Shown here piece after piece: positions 13,628 to 22,602 of a stretch of 64,000 nucleotides of DNA. Below the pieces are notes generated by a model. That model was not told where the DNA came from, searched no databases, and was given only the letters and a program-made list of their open reading frames with translations. A program made the position numbers and the translations under genes. The stretch is from Streptomyces sp. 135 (lineage in GTDB: Bacteria; Actinomycetota; Actinomycetes; Streptomycetales; Streptomycetaceae): the NCBI RefSeq assembly GCF_020026305.1, contig NZ_CP075691.1, positions 3,410,001 to 3,474,000 on the forward strand, given 5' to 3'. How positions within the stretch are numbered: the stretch's first letter is position 1; the number at the start of each line of letters is the position of its first letter.

Positions 13628-14037
13628 GGGGAACGCAGCACGCGGAGGTGGCCGCGCCGCGCGACCTCCATCGGGTCCGTCCTGCGTGTGCCACCGCCCT
13701 CGGCCGCGCGCTCCTGGGGCCGGGCCGCCTCACGCACGGCGTTGGCGAGCGCTTCGAGGTCGTCGCCCGAGGGGCGGGGCGGGGCGGAGGCGTCGGCGAG
13801 CCGGACGACCTCCCAGCCGCGGGGCGCGGTGAGGCGCTCGGAGTGCTCGGCGCACAGGTCGTAGCAGTGGGGTTCGGCGTACGTGGCGAGGGGGCCGAGG
13901 ACCGCGGTCGAGTCGGCGTAGACGTACGTCAGCGTCGCGACGGCGGGACGGCCGCAAGCGGTGCGCGAACAGCGACGTACAGGGCTCACGACGTTGGACG
14001 GTACCGCACTCTTGAGCGGGCCGCGACGACTCTCCAT
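13618..14037 (-). CDS. DUF3499 family protein
   Basis: A 139-residue protein starting MESRRGPLKSAVPSNVV. The core CSRTACGRPAVATLTYVYAD, followed by AEPHCYDLCAEHSERLTAPRGWE, contains paired cysteines and histidines that could bind a metal. This matches the actinobacterial DUF3499 family, whose function is unknown. The C-terminal 40 residues are charged and low-complexity, and their last codons fall in the 15-bp tandem repeat. The gene is divergent from the metallopeptidase-like gene. Confidence 0.8.
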   Translation of the reverse strand: MESRRGPLKSAVPSNVVSPVRRCSRTACGRPAVATLTYVYADSTAVLGPLATYAEPHCYDLCAEHSERLTAPRGWEVVRLADASAPPRPSGDDLEALANAVREAARPQERAAEGGGTRRTDPMEVARRGHLRVLRSPES

Positions 14038-14151
14038 GAGGTCACTCCACCGTGTCGTGCCGTGGTCCCCGCGTCGGCGTGCCGCGACGGCACCGCGTTG
14101 ACCTGCGCAGACGCCTGTGACTCCAGGGGCGGGTGGTGTTGAATCCGGTCA

Positions 14152-14178
14152 CCACATGGCGTGAATCACGTCATGTGG
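14152..14178. promoter_or_regulatory. 27-bp near-perfect palindrome, candidate operator
   Basis: Left arm CCACATGGCGTGA (14152-14164) and right arm TCACGTCATGTGG (14166-14178) are complementary at 12 of 13 positions with a 1-nt spacer. It lies in the spacer between the divergent DUF3499 and metallopeptidase-like genes, 119 nt from the latter's start. The symmetry is far longer than expected by chance and looks like a dimeric regulator site. Confidence 0.55.
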
Positions 14179-14296
14179 CGCGCGCTCGACGGTCCAGGAG
14201 AGATACGGAATCGAGTCCAAACTCGTCCGGAACGGTCAGGAAGCGACATGCCGCGCAGCGCCCGATAAGGCCGATCCCGGGGACTACGCTTCATCA

Positions 14297-14761
14297 GTGA
14301 TGGACGACCCCGTACAGCCCCGTTCCGCAGAACCGAGGCCCCGCCGCCGCGACCGCCACGGCAGGGGCATGCGCGGTCCCGTGGCGCCGCCGCAGGTACC
14401 GCTCTCCGCGAGCCGCGCCGAGGCCTTCACGGACCTCGTGCAGGACTCCGTGGAGCGGCTCGAGCGGCGCTGGCCCCAGCTCGCGGAGGTCGAGTTCCTG
14501 GTCCTTGAGGTACCGCCCCTGGGTGGCCCCGGCGGAGCCGACGGGGAGTGGCAGGACGAGGCGGTGCCGCTCGGTGGTTCCCTCTCCGCGTCCGAGGGGA
14601 AGCCGGCCCGCGTGATCATCTACCGGCGGCCGGTCGAGATCCGCACCAAGGGGCGCGACGAGCGCGCCGCCCTGGTGCACGAGGTCGTCGTCGAGCAGGT
14701 CGCCGATCTGCTCGGCCTCTCCCCGGAGTCGGTCGATCCGCGCTACGGCGACGAGGACTGA
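14297..14761 (+). CDS. metallopeptidase-family protein with degenerate active site
   Basis: A 154-residue protein resembling the short zincin-like family next to whiB in actinobacteria (PF06262-type). The core reads VEFLVLEVPPLGGP and ends with LVHEVVVEQVADLLGL near residue 130. The family's usual zinc motif HExxH is reduced to HEVVV: the second His is absent, so peptidase activity is doubtful. Starts GTG 14297 and ATG 14300 are adjacent; neither has a strong ribosome site. The gene converges on the DUF5719 gene with a 24-nt gap. Confidence 0.75.
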   Translation: MMDDPVQPRSAEPRPRRRDRHGRGMRGPVAPPQVPLSASRAEAFTDLVQDSVERLERRWPQLAEVEFLVLEVPPLGGPGGADGEWQDEAVPLGGSLSASEGKPARVIIYRRPVEIRTKGRDERAALVHEVVVEQVADLLGLSPESVDPRYGDED

Positions 14762-14785
14762 CGCCGGCTCCCGCCACCTCGCCGG

Positions 14786-16282
14786 TTACTTCTGCAGGAC
14801 CGCCAGATCGCGTTCCGCCTCCGGGACAGCGACCGATCCGCGGTCGTCCGGCAGCGTCTGGATCGTGAACATCGGGATGCCGTCCTCGGGCAGGGCCAGC
14901 ATCCGCGAGCCGTAGACCTGGCCGCCGGACACCGGCTCCACGGTCAGGGCGTACGCACCCTTGAGGCCGGCCGGCACCGGCGGCTGCCCGACCTCCAGGG
15001 TCGTGCCGCCCTTGACCGTGTACGTCTTCGTGGCCGGCGAGCCGCCCTCCGTGCCCGCCGAGGCCGTGACCTTCACCTTGGCCGTCTCCTCCGGGGCCAC
15101 CAGGGAGAGCGTGGAGCCCTTGGCACGGTTGTCGGCGACCGTCGCGCGCGTGCCGACCGCGTCCGTCGCCGGGATGAACGCCGTCTCCTTCTCGCTGCCC
15201 TTGCCGCGGGTGACGCGCAGCGCCGCGACCACAGGGACCGCCTTGTCACTCGGCGAGAGCAGCAGCGAACCGGCCTCCCCCTTGGTGACGTCCCCGAGGT
15301 CCACGGCGGCCGTCATGCCCGCCTTGACGTGCAGGTTCTCGTGCCCGGCGGGAGTAAGGGTGCCGGTCGGCGAGGCCAGCTGGACCTTCAGGTCGGCGTC
15401 GTCGGAGCCGGGCGCGAAGGCCACCAGGCGCACCGACGTGGCGTCCTTCGGGATGCCGGGCAGGACCGCTGCGGGGGCCGGGTCGGCGGAGGCCGGCAGC
15501 CAGTCACCGCCGATCTTGTCGTCGGAGGACTGCACGGCGGCGGCGACCCGGCCGCTGCGCGCCGTCACGTGCATCGTGAGGTTCGTGTACTCCTTGTCGG
15601 CGAGCGTGGACAGCAGCACCGGGACGCTGGAGTGCGGCTGGACCTGGATCGCCTCGCCCACCGGGGAGGTGACCTCGCCGTCCGGGCCGAAGAGCTCCAC
15701 GTCGACGACGGCCGCGGAGTCGTCGGGGTTCGTCAGGTGGATGTAGTCGCTGCGGCCCTTGGCGGTGCTCGTGCCCGGGAACCAGAAGTCCGTGTCGGGC
15801 GCGGTGCAGTTGGTGCCCTGCGCGCCACGGCCGCTGCCCGCGGAGTACGTCGTGGTCTGCTGCACGGTCCAGCCGGGGGCGAGCGCGCCGTCGGCGGTGC
15901 CGATGAGCACGGGGGCCTCGGCGCCCGACTCCTCGCCGCCGACCGCCACGCCCGGCTTGCGCTGGGTCAGGAAGGGCTTGGCCTTCTTGTCCTTGGCGCC
16001 CTCTTGGGGCACGTCCGACAACTGCTTGGTGACGGGCAGCAGTTCCGCCTTGCCGCCGCCTTCGGAGCCGCTCGGCTTCGGGGTGAAGGCGGTGTACGAG
16101 GTCTCGGCGAGGTCGGGGGCGCTGGGTGCCGGGCAGAGCAGGCTGGTGCGCTCCACGGGCAGCCGGGCGGCGGCCTTGGCGCCGTCGTCGTCCGTGCCGC
16201 CGGGGGCGCTGGACGCGGCGTATCCGGTGACGGCGCCGAGCGCGACGACCACGGCGATCAGGGACTGGGTGGTGCGGTTCAC
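14786..16282 (-). CDS. DUF5719 family secreted protein
   Basis: A 498-residue exported protein. MNRTTQSLIAVVVALGAVTGYAAS looks like a signal peptide or signal anchor. The rest is extracellular and beta-rich, with two or more Ig/bacterioferritin-like repeats such as YIHLTNPDDSAAVVDVELFG and RLVAFAPGSDDADLKVQLAS. Its start overlaps the stop of the upstream glycosyltransferase by 4 nt (16279-16282), so the two are translationally coupled and probably act together at the envelope. The family is conserved beside whiB in actinomycetes and its function is unknown. Confidence 0.8.
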   Translation of the reverse strand: MNRTTQSLIAVVVALGAVTGYAASSAPGGTDDDGAKAAARLPVERTSLLCPAPSAPDLAETSYTAFTPKPSGSEGGGKAELLPVTKQLSDVPQEGAKDKKAKPFLTQRKPGVAVGGEESGAEAPVLIGTADGALAPGWTVQQTTTYSAGSGRGAQGTNCTAPDTDFWFPGTSTAKGRSDYIHLTNPDDSAAVVDVELFGPDGEVTSPVGEAIQVQPHSSVPVLLSTLADKEYTNLTMHVTARSGRVAAAVQSSDDKIGGDWLPASADPAPAAVLPGIPKDATSVRLVAFAPGSDDADLKVQLASPTGTLTPAGHENLHVKAGMTAAVDLGDVTKGEAGSLLLSPSDKAVPVVAALRVTRGKGSEKETAFIPATDAVGTRATVADNRAKGSTLSLVAPEETAKVKVTASAGTEGGSPATKTYTVKGGTTLEVGQPPVPAGLKGAYALTVEPVSGGQVYGSRMLALPEDGIPMFTIQTLPDDRGSVAVPEAERDLAVLQK

Positions 16283-19200
16283 TGCTGGCTCCCGTCGGGG
16301 CGCTCACTGTCGGTGCCGTGGGGCGGCCGCGGGGGCGCCGGCGGCATCGGGGGGTGCTGCTCGTACGGCGCCTCTCCGTAGGACCCGCCGTACTGCTGCT
16401 GGTCCCCTCCGTAGGCCCCGCCGACCGCCCCGTAGGAGGCGTACGGGTCGTACTGGCCGTTCTGGTAGGCCTCCGGCTCGTACCGCGGCTGTTCGTAGGC
16501 ACCGGCCGGGTACTGGCCGCCCTGGTACTGCTGATCGCCGCCGTACGTGCCGTACTCGGCGCCCGTGCGGGCGGGTGCCTGCCCATCCGCGTAGGACTGT
16601 GCCGGTGACTGCTGCTGCGGGACGGCGGCGAGGGGCTCATCGGCGGCGGTAGGCGGCGCGTCCTGGCCCGCCTCCTGCGCGGCCTGCTCGCTCTGGGCCC
16701 GCAGCCTGCGCGCCCTGCGGCCCTCGCCCTCGACCGCCTGGGCGGGGACGAGGGGCTCTTCGGGGAGGTCGTCGTCGACGTCGCGGCGCCGGCCGGGCAG
16801 GGCGAGCACCACGAGGACGACGGCGAGCGCTCCTTGCGTCCACAGCCAGGCGGTGTGGCTCACGGGGGCTTCGAAGGTGACGTCCAGGCGGCCGCCGGTG
16901 GTGGGCAGTTCGAAGCCCTGCGCCCAGCCGTCGAGCGTGGTGCGGGGCAGCGGACGGCCGTCGAGGGTCGCCGTCCAGCCGGGGGCCGCGGAGTCGGCGA
17001 GCCGCAGCACGCGGCCCTCTTCGCCCGAGGGGATCTTCGTGTGCAGTTCGACGGGGCCCGCGGCGACGGGCTCCGGGTCGCCGTTCTTGAGGACGATGGC
17101 GGCACGGGAGACCTGCCGGTCCACGCGCCACAGGGCGCTGCCGTCCTCCTGGCTGAGCCGGGTCAGGCCCGGCGTCGCGTCCAGGGTGCGGCTCATCTGA
17201 CGGGGCGCTCCCTCGCGTACGAGGATGTAGCGCACGGCGTAGCCGCCGAGCTGGTCGGCCTGGTCGGCGCCGGAGCCCGCGACGAGCCGGGCGACGATCT
17301 TGTCGAGCCGGTCGTCGGTGGTGGCCGCCGCGGTCAGTTCGGCGTCACCGAGGCGGGCGCCGGATCCGCGGACGAGCGTGTAGGAGACCGCGGCCGCCGA
17401 GTCGCTGTCGAGGACGAGGGTGCGGGCCTGGTCCTGCGTGCCGCTCTCCTCCGCGACGAAGGCCGGCACCTGCACCGGATCGCGCCGCTCCAGAGGGCCG
17501 TCGGCGCCGCGGATCATCCATCCGGCGGCGACGAGCAGCGGCCCCGCGGCCGCGGCGAACGCGATGAGCGCGGCCACCGGCTGGCGCCAGCCGAAGCTCT
17601 GCTCGGCGACACGCGCGCGTGCCCCGTCGGCGCCGAGCGCGGCGGCGGCCAGGAGCGCGATGCCGTAGCCGAGGGTGGCGGGGCCGGCCCACGCCGAGCC
17701 GTTCGCCAGGACGGCGAAGACCAGGGAGACCAGGGCGGCCGCCCAGGCGGTACGGACGGCGAGCTGCCGCTCGGCGCGCAGCAGGGCGCCGAGCGCGGCG
17801 AGGACGATGCCGATGAGCAGCAGTCCGTCCACGGTGCCGGGGCCGCCGGGGTCCGCGCCGAGCAGGTCGAGCGCGGTGGCGGAGCCGTCACCGAACTCCA
17901 GGCCCGCTTCCTTGAAGAAGCCGAAGGGCAGCAGCGTCAGCGACCACGGGGCGAGGACGAGCAGCGGCGTGCCGAGCGCGGCGAGGAACCGCAGGCCGTA
18001 CGCGGTGATGTCGCGGAAGCGCAGCGCGAGGAGGGCGAGGCCGAGCACCAGGGCGATCGGCCAGACGATCGGCGTGAAGGCCGTGGCGAGGGTCAGCAGC
18101 AGGGCGTACGCCCACGTGGCGCGCCAGGTCCCGCGCCCGCTTCCGGTGGCCGTCAGGCCCGCGGCGGCGACGCCCGCGCGCGCGATGAGCGGCATCAGGA
18201 CGGCGAGGACGCCGGTGCCGATGCGGCCGCCCGCGAGCGCACCGGTGGCGGCGGGCAGGAAGGCGTACGCGACGGAGGCCCAGGCGCGCAGCAGGCGCGA
18301 GGTGACGAGCGGGCGCGAGGCGAAGTACGCGGCGAAGCCGGCCAGCGGTACGGAGCCGACGAGCAGCACGGTGACCGCGAGCCCGGTGGAGCCGAACAGC
18401 AGTGTGGACAGCCCGGCGAGGAGCGCGAGGTAGGGCGGCGCGGTCTGGGTGCCGCCCGTGCCGACGGGGTGCCAGCCGTCCAGATAGCGCGACCACAGGC
18501 CGGAGGAGTCGGCGGGCGCGGGCAGCAGCGCGCCGCCCGCGAGCGCGCCGCTGCCGAGCAGGGCGCGGCAGGCGATGAGCGAGACGAACAGGAGGACGAC
18601 GAAGAGCACCGGGCCCGGTTTGCGGGCGATGCGCTTGAGGCGGGCGAACTGCTCGATCTCCAGGAAGTCCGCGTCGTCGCCGCCGGGTCCCGACTCGACG
18701 GCGCCGTGGCGCCCCGCGCCCGCGGGCGCGTCCGCGTCGGAGCGGCCGACGAGGCCGCCCGCGGCCTGTTCGACGGTGGCGCGCACCGTGGCGCCGGGCG
18801 GCGGGAACAGGGCCCGCATCTCCCCCGCGTCGGGCACCGGCTTGCCGCGCTGCTTGCGGGCGGCGAGGATCCGCCCGGGGCGCAGCAGTGTCACCAGGAG
18901 GCCGGCGATCTCGTCGAGCGCCTGTCCGGGCGCCTTGCCGAGCAGATACGTGACGGTGCGCAGGAGCGTGCCGAGGACGAGCCGGAAGAGGATCCACGGC
19001 AGCACGGCCGAGCGGGCGTTGACGAGCAGGGTGTATGCGGCGCCCGCCTTGTCCACGCGGTGCGGTGACGTCGCCGTGCGGCCCACGCAGTCGACGGTGC
19101 GGCGCTCGCGGGAGGACGCCTCGGCGTGCCGGACGACGGCGTCGGGGGCGACGAGGACGCGGTGCCCCGCGGAGTGCGCGCGCCAGCACAGGTCGACGTC

Positions 19201-19971
19201 GTCGCGCATCAGCGGCAGGAAGCGGTCGAAGCCACCGAGTTGTTCGTAGACGTCGCGGCGGATCAGCATGCCGGCGGTGGAGACGGAGAGGACGGGCCGC
19301 ACGTGGTCGTGCTGGCCCTGGTCCTGCTCGCGGCGGTCGAGGCCGGTCCAGCGGCGGCCGCTGTTGGCGATGGAGACGCCGACTTCGAGGAGTTGCCTGC
19401 GGTCGTACCAGCCGCGGAGCTTGGGGCCGACGACGGCGACGTCCTTGCCGAGCTCGTGTTCGTTCTCGACGGCGCGCAGCAGTTCGGCGAGGGCCTCGGG
19501 CTCGGGCGCGCAGTCGTCGTGGAGCAGCCACAGCCACTGCACAGGCTCGCCGTGCGGCAGGTCCGGCATGTCGTACGCCTCGTCGCGCCAGGACCGGCTC
19601 ACCGGGTCCCAGCCGCTGGGGCGCTTCAGGTACGGCAGGTCCTCGAGGGTCAGCACCTGGGCGGTGCGGACCGCCTCGTCGACGGCGGTGCCGAAGCCGG
19701 AGCGCCGGGCGAGGTGCAGCACGCGGTCGGCGCCGAGGGCCTCGGTGACCAGCCGGGCGGAGTCGTCCGCGCTGCCGGTGTCCGCGGCCACGGCCTGCTG
19801 CACCGGACGCTCCTGGCCGAGCAGCCCGGCCAGGGCGTCGGGCAGCCAGCGGGCGCCGTCGTGGGAGACGAGGACGGCAGTCACGACGTGCCGCGGGAAC
19901 TCAGGAGGGCGGGTCGGGTCGAACCCGGCGGCAGCGTCGTGATGGGCTGCCGGATGGCTGTGCACGGACAT
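16279..19971 (-). CDS. giant membrane glycosyltransferase family 2 protein
   Basis: A 1230-residue protein. The first 300 residues form a GT-A domain: HVVTAVLVSHDGARWLPDAL, a DDCAP acidic motif near residue 153 and the acceptor motif MRDDVDLCWRAHSAGH near residue 258. Many transmembrane helices follow (about residues 450-820), then an extracytoplasmic beta domain and a last helix near 1045. The final 110 residues are a Tyr/Gly/Gln/Pro-rich disordered tail. It probably transfers a sugar, from a nucleotide or lipid donor, to an envelope polymer; the substrate is unknown. It is coupled to the DUF5719 gene downstream. The ATG at 19971 gives MSVHSHPAAHHDAAAG. Confidence 0.85.
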   Translation of the reverse strand: MSVHSHPAAHHDAAAGFDPTRPPEFPRHVVTAVLVSHDGARWLPDALAGLLGQERPVQQAVAADTGSADDSARLVTEALGADRVLHLARRSGFGTAVDEAVRTAQVLTLEDLPYLKRPSGWDPVSRSWRDEAYDMPDLPHGEPVQWLWLLHDDCAPEPEALAELLRAVENEHELGKDVAVVGPKLRGWYDRRQLLEVGVSIANSGRRWTGLDRREQDQGQHDHVRPVLSVSTAGMLIRRDVYEQLGGFDRFLPLMRDDVDLCWRAHSAGHRVLVAPDAVVRHAEASSRERRTVDCVGRTATSPHRVDKAGAAYTLLVNARSAVLPWILFRLVLGTLLRTVTYLLGKAPGQALDEIAGLLVTLLRPGRILAARKQRGKPVPDAGEMRALFPPPGATVRATVEQAAGGLVGRSDADAPAGAGRHGAVESGPGGDDADFLEIEQFARLKRIARKPGPVLFVVLLFVSLIACRALLGSGALAGGALLPAPADSSGLWSRYLDGWHPVGTGGTQTAPPYLALLAGLSTLLFGSTGLAVTVLLVGSVPLAGFAAYFASRPLVTSRLLRAWASVAYAFLPAATGALAGGRIGTGVLAVLMPLIARAGVAAAGLTATGSGRGTWRATWAYALLLTLATAFTPIVWPIALVLGLALLALRFRDITAYGLRFLAALGTPLLVLAPWSLTLLPFGFFKEAGLEFGDGSATALDLLGADPGGPGTVDGLLLIGIVLAALGALLRAERQLAVRTAWAAALVSLVFAVLANGSAWAGPATLGYGIALLAAAALGADGARARVAEQSFGWRQPVAALIAFAAAAGPLLVAAGWMIRGADGPLERRDPVQVPAFVAEESGTQDQARTLVLDSDSAAAVSYTLVRGSGARLGDAELTAAATTDDRLDKIVARLVAGSGADQADQLGGYAVRYILVREGAPRQMSRTLDATPGLTRLSQEDGSALWRVDRQVSRAAIVLKNGDPEPVAAGPVELHTKIPSGEEGRVLRLADSAAPGWTATLDGRPLPRTTLDGWAQGFELPTTGGRLDVTFEAPVSHTAWLWTQGALAVVLVVLALPGRRRDVDDDLPEEPLVPAQAVEGEGRRARRLRAQSEQAAQEAGQDAPPTAADEPLAAVPQQQSPAQSYADGQAPARTGAEYGTYGGDQQYQGGQYPAGAYEQPRYEPEAYQNGQYDPYASYGAVGGAYGGDQQQYGGSYGEAPYEQHPPMPPAPPRPPHGTDSERPDGSQQ

Positions 19972-20205
19972 CGAGGTACGGGCCCCGGTTCGATGGACTG
20001 CGGTGGACGCCTGCGCCCTGCGGGGGCGCCGGGGCGTATCGGACGGGGCCCCACACTAACGGCTGGCACCAGGACGGCCCGCCGCCTGTGGATAACCCAC
20101 GGGCGACGGGCCGTTCGTTGCGCATTGGTTGAGGGAGGTGTGTGCCGAATTGGCGGGGCGGCTCCGGCGCGCGAGCGCGTCCGGTCACACCGCGGTCTTC
20201 TTCGG

Positions 20206-20469
20206 TCACACCGCTGCCTTCTTCAGTCGGCGGCGCTCACGCTCCGACAGACCGCCCCAGATTCCGAAGCGTTCGTCGTTGGCGAGTGCGTATTCAAGGC
20301 ATTCTGAGCGGACCTCACAGGCGAGACAGACCTTCTTGGCCTCGCGGGTGGAGCCGCCCTTCTCAGGGAAGAAGGACTCGGGGTCGGTCTGGGCGCACAG
20401 CGCGCGCTCCTGCCAGCCGAGTTCCTCGTCCGCGTCCTCGACCAGCAGTTCCTGAACCAGCTCGGTCAT
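20206..20469 (-). CDS. whiB: sporulation transcription factor WhiB (iron-sulfur protein)
   Basis: An 87-residue protein, MTELVQELLVEDADEELGWQ to RLKKAAV. The four cysteines (Cys25, Cys48, Cys51, Cys57) that bind a [4Fe-4S] cluster have the WhiB spacing, followed by the GIWGG turn (residues 69-73) and a basic C-terminus for DNA binding. Length matches S. coelicolor WhiB. In Streptomyces WhiB works with WhiA to switch aerial hyphae to sporulation septation. The frame extends upstream to 20571, but the ATG at 20469 is the canonical start. The long spacer upstream should hold its developmental promoters. Confidence 0.97.
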   Translation of the reverse strand: MTELVQELLVEDADEELGWQERALCAQTDPESFFPEKGGSTREAKKVCLACEVRSECLEYALANDERFGIWGGLSERERRRLKKAAV

Positions 20470-20725
20470 CTGCGCCCCTCGTCTGTCTGTGCGTCCCCGT
20501 GGTGCTGCCGTTACCGATTTCGGCTGAACGACACGAGTGAAATTACAAGTGTGCTGATCCGGGCCAGTCAAGCCGAGATCTGCTATTGGGCCCCTTATTC
20601 ACTCTGCGGAACCAAGGCTATGCGGAAAGTGTTCAAATCGGGATAAACCACTACCCCGTCGGCGACCCGCTTCCCACCAAGGAGGACGGCGAGGTTTGCC
20701 TGCCGGTTGCTGCGCCATGTGTCCC

Positions 20726-20740
20726 GTGCACCCGGTGCAC
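20726..20740. promoter_or_regulatory. palindrome GTGCAC-N3-GTGCAC
   Basis: The sequence GTGCACCCGGTGCAC contains two copies of the self-complementary hexamer GTGCAC, so it is both a direct and an inverted repeat. It lies about 260 nt upstream of whiB and 350 nt upstream of the cysteine dioxygenase gene. It could be a regulator site; no known consensus is matched. Confidence 0.35.
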
Positions 20741-20779
20741 AAACCTTTCGCCTAACCGAACAACCGGATGAGGTGAAAC

Positions 20780-20821
20780 ATGTCCCACATTTCGGACATG
20801 GAGTTGACAGCGGAGGTGTAA
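20780..20821 (+). CDS. possible 13-residue leader peptide upstream of cysteine dioxygenase
   Basis: ATG at 20780 is preceded by GAGGTG with a 4-nt spacer, a good ribosome site. It encodes MSHISDMELTAEV and ends in TAA, a rare stop in this genome. It lies about 270 nt ahead of the cysteine dioxygenase gene on the same strand. It may be a leader peptide or a chance frame; no cysteine codons are present to suggest attenuation. Confidence 0.25.
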   Translation: MSHISDMELTAEV

Positions 20822-21087
20822 GCGGGTGTCCTGGTGGGCATGCTCGCGAACCTGGCTCTTTCGATGACCCGCACCAGCGGGTCCATCGGTGCTGCCCACG
20901 CGCGCTGTTGCTGTTCCTGCTCCAGCTGTTGAGTTCATCCAGCTGTCGAGCCGCTTCTCCGGCGTCACCTCCGTGACCGCCCGACTGCTCTCCCTCTCCA
21001 TCTGTTTTCCCCGCTTCATCTGCTTCCCCGCGCTCCACCCATCCTTCGCGACACCCCAGCTCTCTTACGTTGAGGAACCACCGCACG

Positions 21088-21612
21088 ATGAACAGCGACA
21101 GCGACCTCCAGATCGCCGGCGACATCCTCGAAGTCCCGCACCTCCTGCAGCCCGCCCGCGAGCACCCCGCCACCGTGGCCGAGTTCGTCGGCCTCGCCCG
21201 CGCCATCGCCGCCGACCGCTCCCAGTGGGAACACCTCGTCGAGTACGACGCCACCAGCCGCTGGTACCACCGCCTGCGCACCGGGCCCGGCTACGAGGTC
21301 TGGCTGCTCTCCTGGGTGCCCGGACAGGGCAGCGGTCTGCACGACCACGGTCCCTCTTCCGGCGTACTCACGCTCCTCGAAGGTGCGTTGACGGAGCACA
21401 CCGAGCGGGGCACGCGGGCGCTCGAAGCGGGCGCGCAGCGCGTCTTCGCGCCGGGTTACGTCCACGAAGTCGTCAACGACTCCCTCGAACCGGCCGTCAG
21501 CCTGCACATCTACTACCCCGGCCTGACCGAGATGCCGATGCACTCGGCCCAGTGCGCCGCCCACGGCACCGGTGGCACCGGCGACATCACAGAGGATGTC
21601 GTGACCGCCTGA
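21088..21612 (+). CDS. cysteine dioxygenase family protein
   Basis: A 174-residue cupin that should oxidise L-cysteine to cysteine sulfinate using non-haem Fe(II) and O2. The metal ligands are visible as His85 and His87 in GLHDHGPSSGVLTLLEG and His126 in APGYVHEVVND, the 3-His pattern of bacterial thiol dioxygenases. Length fits the family. The ATG at 21088 (MNSDSDLQIAGDIL) is chosen over an upstream TTG at 21070; GAGGA lies about 10 nt before it. It is divergent from whiB and precedes the F420 genes by 33 nt. Confidence 0.9.
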   Translation: MNSDSDLQIAGDILEVPHLLQPAREHPATVAEFVGLARAIAADRSQWEHLVEYDATSRWYHRLRTGPGYEVWLLSWVPGQGSGLHDHGPSSGVLTLLEGALTEHTERGTRALEAGAQRVFAPGYVHEVVNDSLEPAVSLHIYYPGLTEMPMHSAQCAAHGTGGTGDITEDVVTA

Positions 21613-21645
21613 CGCACTGTCGTACTCGCCTGACATGCTGGGCGC

Positions 21646-22602
21646 ATGCGCATTGTGGTTCTGGCCGGCGGCATCGGCGGCGCCCGTTTTCTCCGCGGGC
21701 TCAAGAAGGCCGCGCCCGACGCGGACATCACGGTCATCGGCAACACCGGTGACGACATTCACCTGTTCGGGCTGAAGGTCTGCCCCGACCTGGACACCGT
21801 GATGTACACGCTCGGCGGCGGCATCAACGAAGAACAGGGCTGGGGACGTACGGACGAGACGTTCAAGGTCAAGGAAGAGCTCGCGGCCTACGGCGTCGGG
21901 CCCGAGTGGTTCGGGCTCGGCGACCGGGACTTCGCGACACACATCGTGCGGACCCAGATGCTGGGCGCCGGATATCCGCTCAGCGCCGTCACGCAGGCGC
22001 TCTGCGAGCGGTGGCAGCCCGGGGTGCGGCTCATCCCCATGTCCGACGACCGCGTCGAGACCCACGTCGCCGTCACGATCGACGGCGAGCAGAAGGCCGT
22101 GCACTTCCAGGAGTACTGGGTGCGGCTGCGTGCCTCCGTGGACGCGCACGCCGTCGTGCCGGTCGGCGCCGAGCAGGCCAAGCCCGCGCCCGGCGTCCTC
22201 GAAGCCATCGCCGAGGCCGACGTCATCCTCTTCCCGCCGTCCAACCCCGTCGTCAGCGTCGGGACCATCCTCGCCGTGCCCGGCATCCGCGAGGCGATCG
22301 CCGAGGCGGGCGTGCCGGTCGTCGGGCTCTCCCCCATCGTCGGCGACTCACCGGTGCGGGGCATGGCCGACAAGGTGCTGGCCGCCGTCGGCGTGGAGAC
22401 CAATGCCGCCGCCGTCGCCGAGCACTACGGCAGCGGGCTGCTCGACGGGTGGCTGGTCGACAGCGTCGACGCGGGCGTGGTGGAGCGGGTGGAGAGCGCC
22501 GGGATCCGCTGCCGGGCCATTCCACTGATGATGACCGGCGTCGACGCCACGGCCGAGATGGCCCGGGAGGCCCTCGCGCTCGCCTCGGAGGTACGGGCGT
22601 GA
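21646..22602 (+). CDS. fbiA: 2-phospho-L-lactate transferase (F420 biosynthesis)
   Basis: A 318-residue CofD/FbiA enzyme that joins the phosphoester side chain to the deazaflavin Fo, giving (dehydro-)F420-0. The N-terminal glycine-rich motif [19 protein letters not shown], the [22 protein letters not shown] block (about residues 34-55) and the phosphate-binding region [17 protein letters not shown] near residue 197 are hallmarks. The gene overlaps fbiB by 4 nt, so the two are translationally coupled. F420 serves flavin-like oxidoreductases in actinobacteria. Confidence 0.96.
   Translation: MRIVVLAGGIGGARFLRGLKKAAPDADITVIGNTGDDIHLFGLKVCPDLDTVMYTLGGGINEEQGWGRTDETFKVKEELAAYGVGPEWFGLGDRDFATHIVRTQMLGAGYPLSAVTQALCERWQPGVRLIPMSDDRVETHVAVTIDGEQKAVHFQEYWVRLRASVDAHAVVPVGAEQAKPAPGVLEAIAEADVILFPPSNPVVSVGTILAVPGIREAIAEAGVPVVGLSPIVGDSPVRGMADKVLAAVGVETNAAAVAEHYGSGLLDGWLVDSVDAGVVERVESAGIRCRAIPLMMTGVDATAEMAREALALASEVRA

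Larger units (their letters stand above)
20470..21087. promoter_or_regulatory. whiB / cysteine dioxygenase divergent regulatory region
   Basis: A 618-nt spacer between the divergent whiB and cysteine dioxygenase genes. It is locally less G/C-rich than its neighbours (for example near 20580-20660 and 20740-20815), as expected for promoters. It contains the GTGCAC dyad and the small frame annotated separately. Individual -10/-35 elements could not be assigned confidently on either strand. Confidence 0.5.

Noticed and set aside
12599..13864. Plus-strand open frame containing the pentapeptide-like repeat
   Set aside because: It runs antisense through the permease and the DUF3499 gene, has no ribosome site at a plausible start, and its composition matches shadow frames.
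20595..21281. A 228-codon minus-strand frame in the whiB upstream region
   Set aside because: It crosses the start of the cysteine dioxygenase gene, has atypical codon use and no ribosome site; the region is better read as regulatory.
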